Shown here in pieces: positions 7,658 through 8,989 of a DNA stretch of 8,989 bases. Made by a program: the position numbers and the translations under genes. This DNA comes from Acinetobacter sp. UBA6641 (GTDB lineage Bacteria > Pseudomonadota > Gammaproteobacteria > Pseudomonadales > Moraxellaceae). Each line of letters opens with the position of its first letter. Position 1 is the stretch's first letter. The stretch covers positions 5,155 to 14,143 of the forward strand of contig DKLL01000058.1 in the NCBI GenBank assembly GCA_002455755.1, read 5' to 3'. The notes under the pieces were generated by a model. The model saw only the letters and a list, made by a program, of their open reading frames with translations. It was not told the DNA's origin and ran no database searches.

Positions 7658-8323
7658 ATGTGCGCTAACTTTAAACCGCTTACTCTAAAGCAGTTACATG
7701 ATTTGAATCTTCCTGCTATTCCATTTGAGTATCCAGAAGAAGTCTATCCAAATTATGAGCTGCCTCTGTTATTTAAGTCTGATCGAGGTTTAGAATGGCG
7801 AAAGGTACATTTTGGTTTAATTCCGAAATGGGCGGAAGACAAAAGTATTGCATTGAAGACTTATAATGCTCGTAATGAAACACTTCTACAAAAGCCTACT
7901 TTCGTAAATGCAGCTTCAAAACTCAAATTTGGTGTCATTCCTGTTTATGAGTTTTATGAGTCAAAGTATTTTGACTATAAACCGCAGCGTTGGGGTATAA
8001 GACGTAAAGATGGTCAAGCGATATATATCGCAGCTTTATATGAAATCTGCCGTATAGCTGATGAGATTATTCGTTCGGCAACCATGATTACCATGGATGC
8101 CATCGATCACCCCATGATGAAGGATTTTCATGAACCAGGAAATGTAAAACGCTCAGTGATCATTATTCCACATGAGCGTTTAGATGAGTGGTTAAGCTGG
8201 AACTCACCGGATATCCATTCTTTTGTAAAAGGATTTCCGGAGATAGAGTTTGAATGTTCACATGTTCCCAAAGCAAAAATCGAAAAAATTAGTCCCCAGC
8301 TTAATTTTTTTGATGAGGCTTAA
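7658..8323 (+). CDS. SRAP family protein (YedK/HMCES-like abasic-site DNA-protein crosslinker), divergent member
   Basis: A 221-residue protein of the SOS-response-associated peptidase (SRAP) family. Members crosslink through Cys2 to abasic sites in single-stranded DNA and shield them during replication. E. coli YedK (about 222 residues) uses Cys2, Asn75, Arg77, Glu105 and His160. Here the matching residues are Cys2 (after Met1 removal the N-terminus), Asn70 and Arg72 in the hallmark NARNET, Glu101 in FYES, and probably His158 in DFHEPGN. Unlike the usual MCGRF start and FYEW motif, this protein has MCANF and FYES, and the segment after the His is a few residues longer than in YedK. Cys2 fixes ATG 7658 as the start, although the ribosome binding site (TGGAT) is poor and very close. 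It lies 52 bases behind the aldehyde dehydrogenase gene and ends four bases from the convergent MarR gene, with no terminator between them. Confidence 0.88.
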   Translation: MCANFKPLTLKQLHDLNLPAIPFEYPEEVYPNYELPLLFKSDRGLEWRKVHFGLIPKWAEDKSIALKTYNARNETLLQKPTFVNAASKLKFGVIPVYEFYESKYFDYKPQRWGIRRKDGQAIYIAALYEICRIADEIIRSATMITMDAIDHPMMKDFHEPGNVKRSVIIIPHERLDEWLSWNSPDIHSFVKGFPEIEFECSHVPKAKIEKISPQLNFFDEA

Positions 8324-8327
8324 ATCA

Positions 8328-8792
8328 TTAGGATAAATTTTTAAAAATATGCTTAAGGCTTTCTATCATTTTTTCAATTTGTAAAGGGGTTAGACCTTCA
8401 TAAGATTGTTCCAGAACTATATTGCTCAGATCTTTAATCTTATGTGTCATTTGATTACCTTTCTCGGTTAAAACTACACGTGTAATACGGGCATCTTCTT
8501 CACAAGAGTAGGTTTCAACTAAACCTTCATCTTTTAAACGATAGATGATTTTAGTCGTGGTTGACATTTTAGATACCATCATTTCTGATAGATCTGAAAC
8601 ACTTGCATGAGGCTTGGACTTCAACGCGAGCAGAATACGCCGACGCGAATTGTCTAGCCCATATTTTTTTAGAGCATGATCTTCATTTTTTACACATTGT
8701 GCATGGACTTGAGTAATCCAGTAATAAGGAAAATCTTCTAAATTAAACGCTTCACCTGAGGCAAGTAAAAATTTACTGTATTTTTTGGTCAT
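8328..8792 (-). CDS. MarR-family transcriptional regulator
   Basis: A 154-residue winged-helix regulator of the MarR family, which normally acts as a homodimer and leaves its operator on binding a small, often aromatic, ligand. The N-terminal dimerisation helices cover about 20-45 (FPYYWITQVHAQ). The winged helix-turn-helix lies at about 50-112: SVSDLSEMMVSKMSTTTKII as helix-turn-recognition helix (64-83), LKDEGLVE, then the wing with DARITRVVLTEKG (100-112), the usual D-x-R signature. The C-terminal dimer helix ends in KMIESLKHIFKNLS. The start ATG at 8790-8792 fits family length; only a weak GGGA lies upstream. The product's last 16 residues are nearly identical to those of the partial gene at the right edge, so this is one of two tandem paralogues. 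The target is unknown; its own promoter, the sister gene and the aldehyde dehydrogenase are candidates. Confidence 0.93.
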   Translation of the reverse strand: MTKKYSKFLLASGEAFNLEDFPYYWITQVHAQCVKNEDHALKKYGLDNSRRRILLALKSKPHASVSDLSEMMVSKMSTTTKIIYRLKDEGLVETYSCEEDARITRVVLTEKGNQMTHKIKDLSNIVLEQSYEGLTPLQIEKMIESLKHIFKNLS

Positions 8793-8935
8793 CTTTTATT
8801 TTTCCCAAATAGTTTTTTATTTATAGTTTTAAAGTTAATATTTTTGAAAATAAAGAAAAATCAGTATCTTGTATTTATCTTTAATATCAAAAAGAAAATT
8901 CTGCATTTGACTGAAATCTAAAATCTAAACCTGAA
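8793..8935 (-). promoter_or_regulatory. Spacer between the two MarR paralogues, upstream of the complete copy
   Basis: A very AT-rich 143-base spacer with no clear terminator for the upstream paralogue and no assignable promoter. TATCTT occurs twice, 11 bases apart (8865-8870 and 8876-8881), and AAATCTA is repeated in tandem at 8914-8920 and 8921-8927. These are candidate operator elements at best. Confidence 0.35.
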
Positions 8936-8989
8936 TTATCGTGATAAATTTTTAAAAATGTGTTGCAGACTTTCCATCATTTTTTCAAT
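8936..8989 (-). CDS. Second MarR-family regulator, C-terminal end only (cut by window edge)
   Basis: Reading leftwards from the window edge, 17 codons and a TAA stop (8936-8938) encode IEKMMESLQHIFKNLSR. This matches the C-terminus of the neighbouring complete MarR protein (IEKMIESLKHIFKNLS) with two substitutions and one extra residue. Over the 48 shared bases 41 are identical, and most differences are third-position changes. That pattern points to a coding sequence under selection rather than to a chance repeat. The rest of the gene lies beyond 8989, in the same orientation as its paralogue. Confidence 0.85.
   Translation of the reverse strand: MEKMMESLQHIFKNLSR

Overview
The window looks like chromosomal DNA of an Acinetobacter-like gammaproteobacterium. 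It is AT-rich, and its gene types and low-GC codon use fit that genus: a ZapE-type ATPase, a GlcB-type malate synthase G, a divergent Baeyer-Villiger monooxygenase/AraC pair, and tandem MarR regulators. The genus is an inference; there is no rRNA or other marker here. I see no insertion sequence, phage gene, tRNA, CRISPR array or toxin-antitoxin module.

Left part (1-1915): a flavin monooxygenase of the Baeyer-Villiger type runs leftwards off the window edge. It is divergent from an AraC-family regulator with an arabinose-binding-type N-terminal domain. This layout resembles the mycobacterial virS/mymA pair, so the regulator probably controls the monooxygenase. Middle part (2012-5725): zapE (cell-division ATPase) ends at a clear intrinsic terminator. 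After a 330-base spacer comes glcB, the glyoxylate-shunt enzyme malate synthase G, which ends at a terminator with a UUCG tetraloop. The glcB reading frame carries an in-frame TAA at codon 123, yet is otherwise intact over its full 720-residue length. It is either a fresh nonsense lesion or a sequence error.

Right part (5726-8989): a 425-base gene-poor gap with a 21-base tandem duplication is followed by an aldehyde dehydrogenase of the benzaldehyde/vanillin-like group. Next comes a divergent-looking member of the SRAP (YedK/HMCES) abasic-site-binding family, in the same direction after 52 bases. Convergent to these is a MarR-family regulator. The last 54 bases encode the C-terminus of a second, closely similar MarR protein in the same orientation, so the right edge cuts a tandem pair of paralogues.

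No clearly new multi-gene system is visible. The points that most deserve a second look are the glcB stop codon, the tandem MarR paralogues, the virS/mymA-like pair, and the altered motifs in the SRAP protein.
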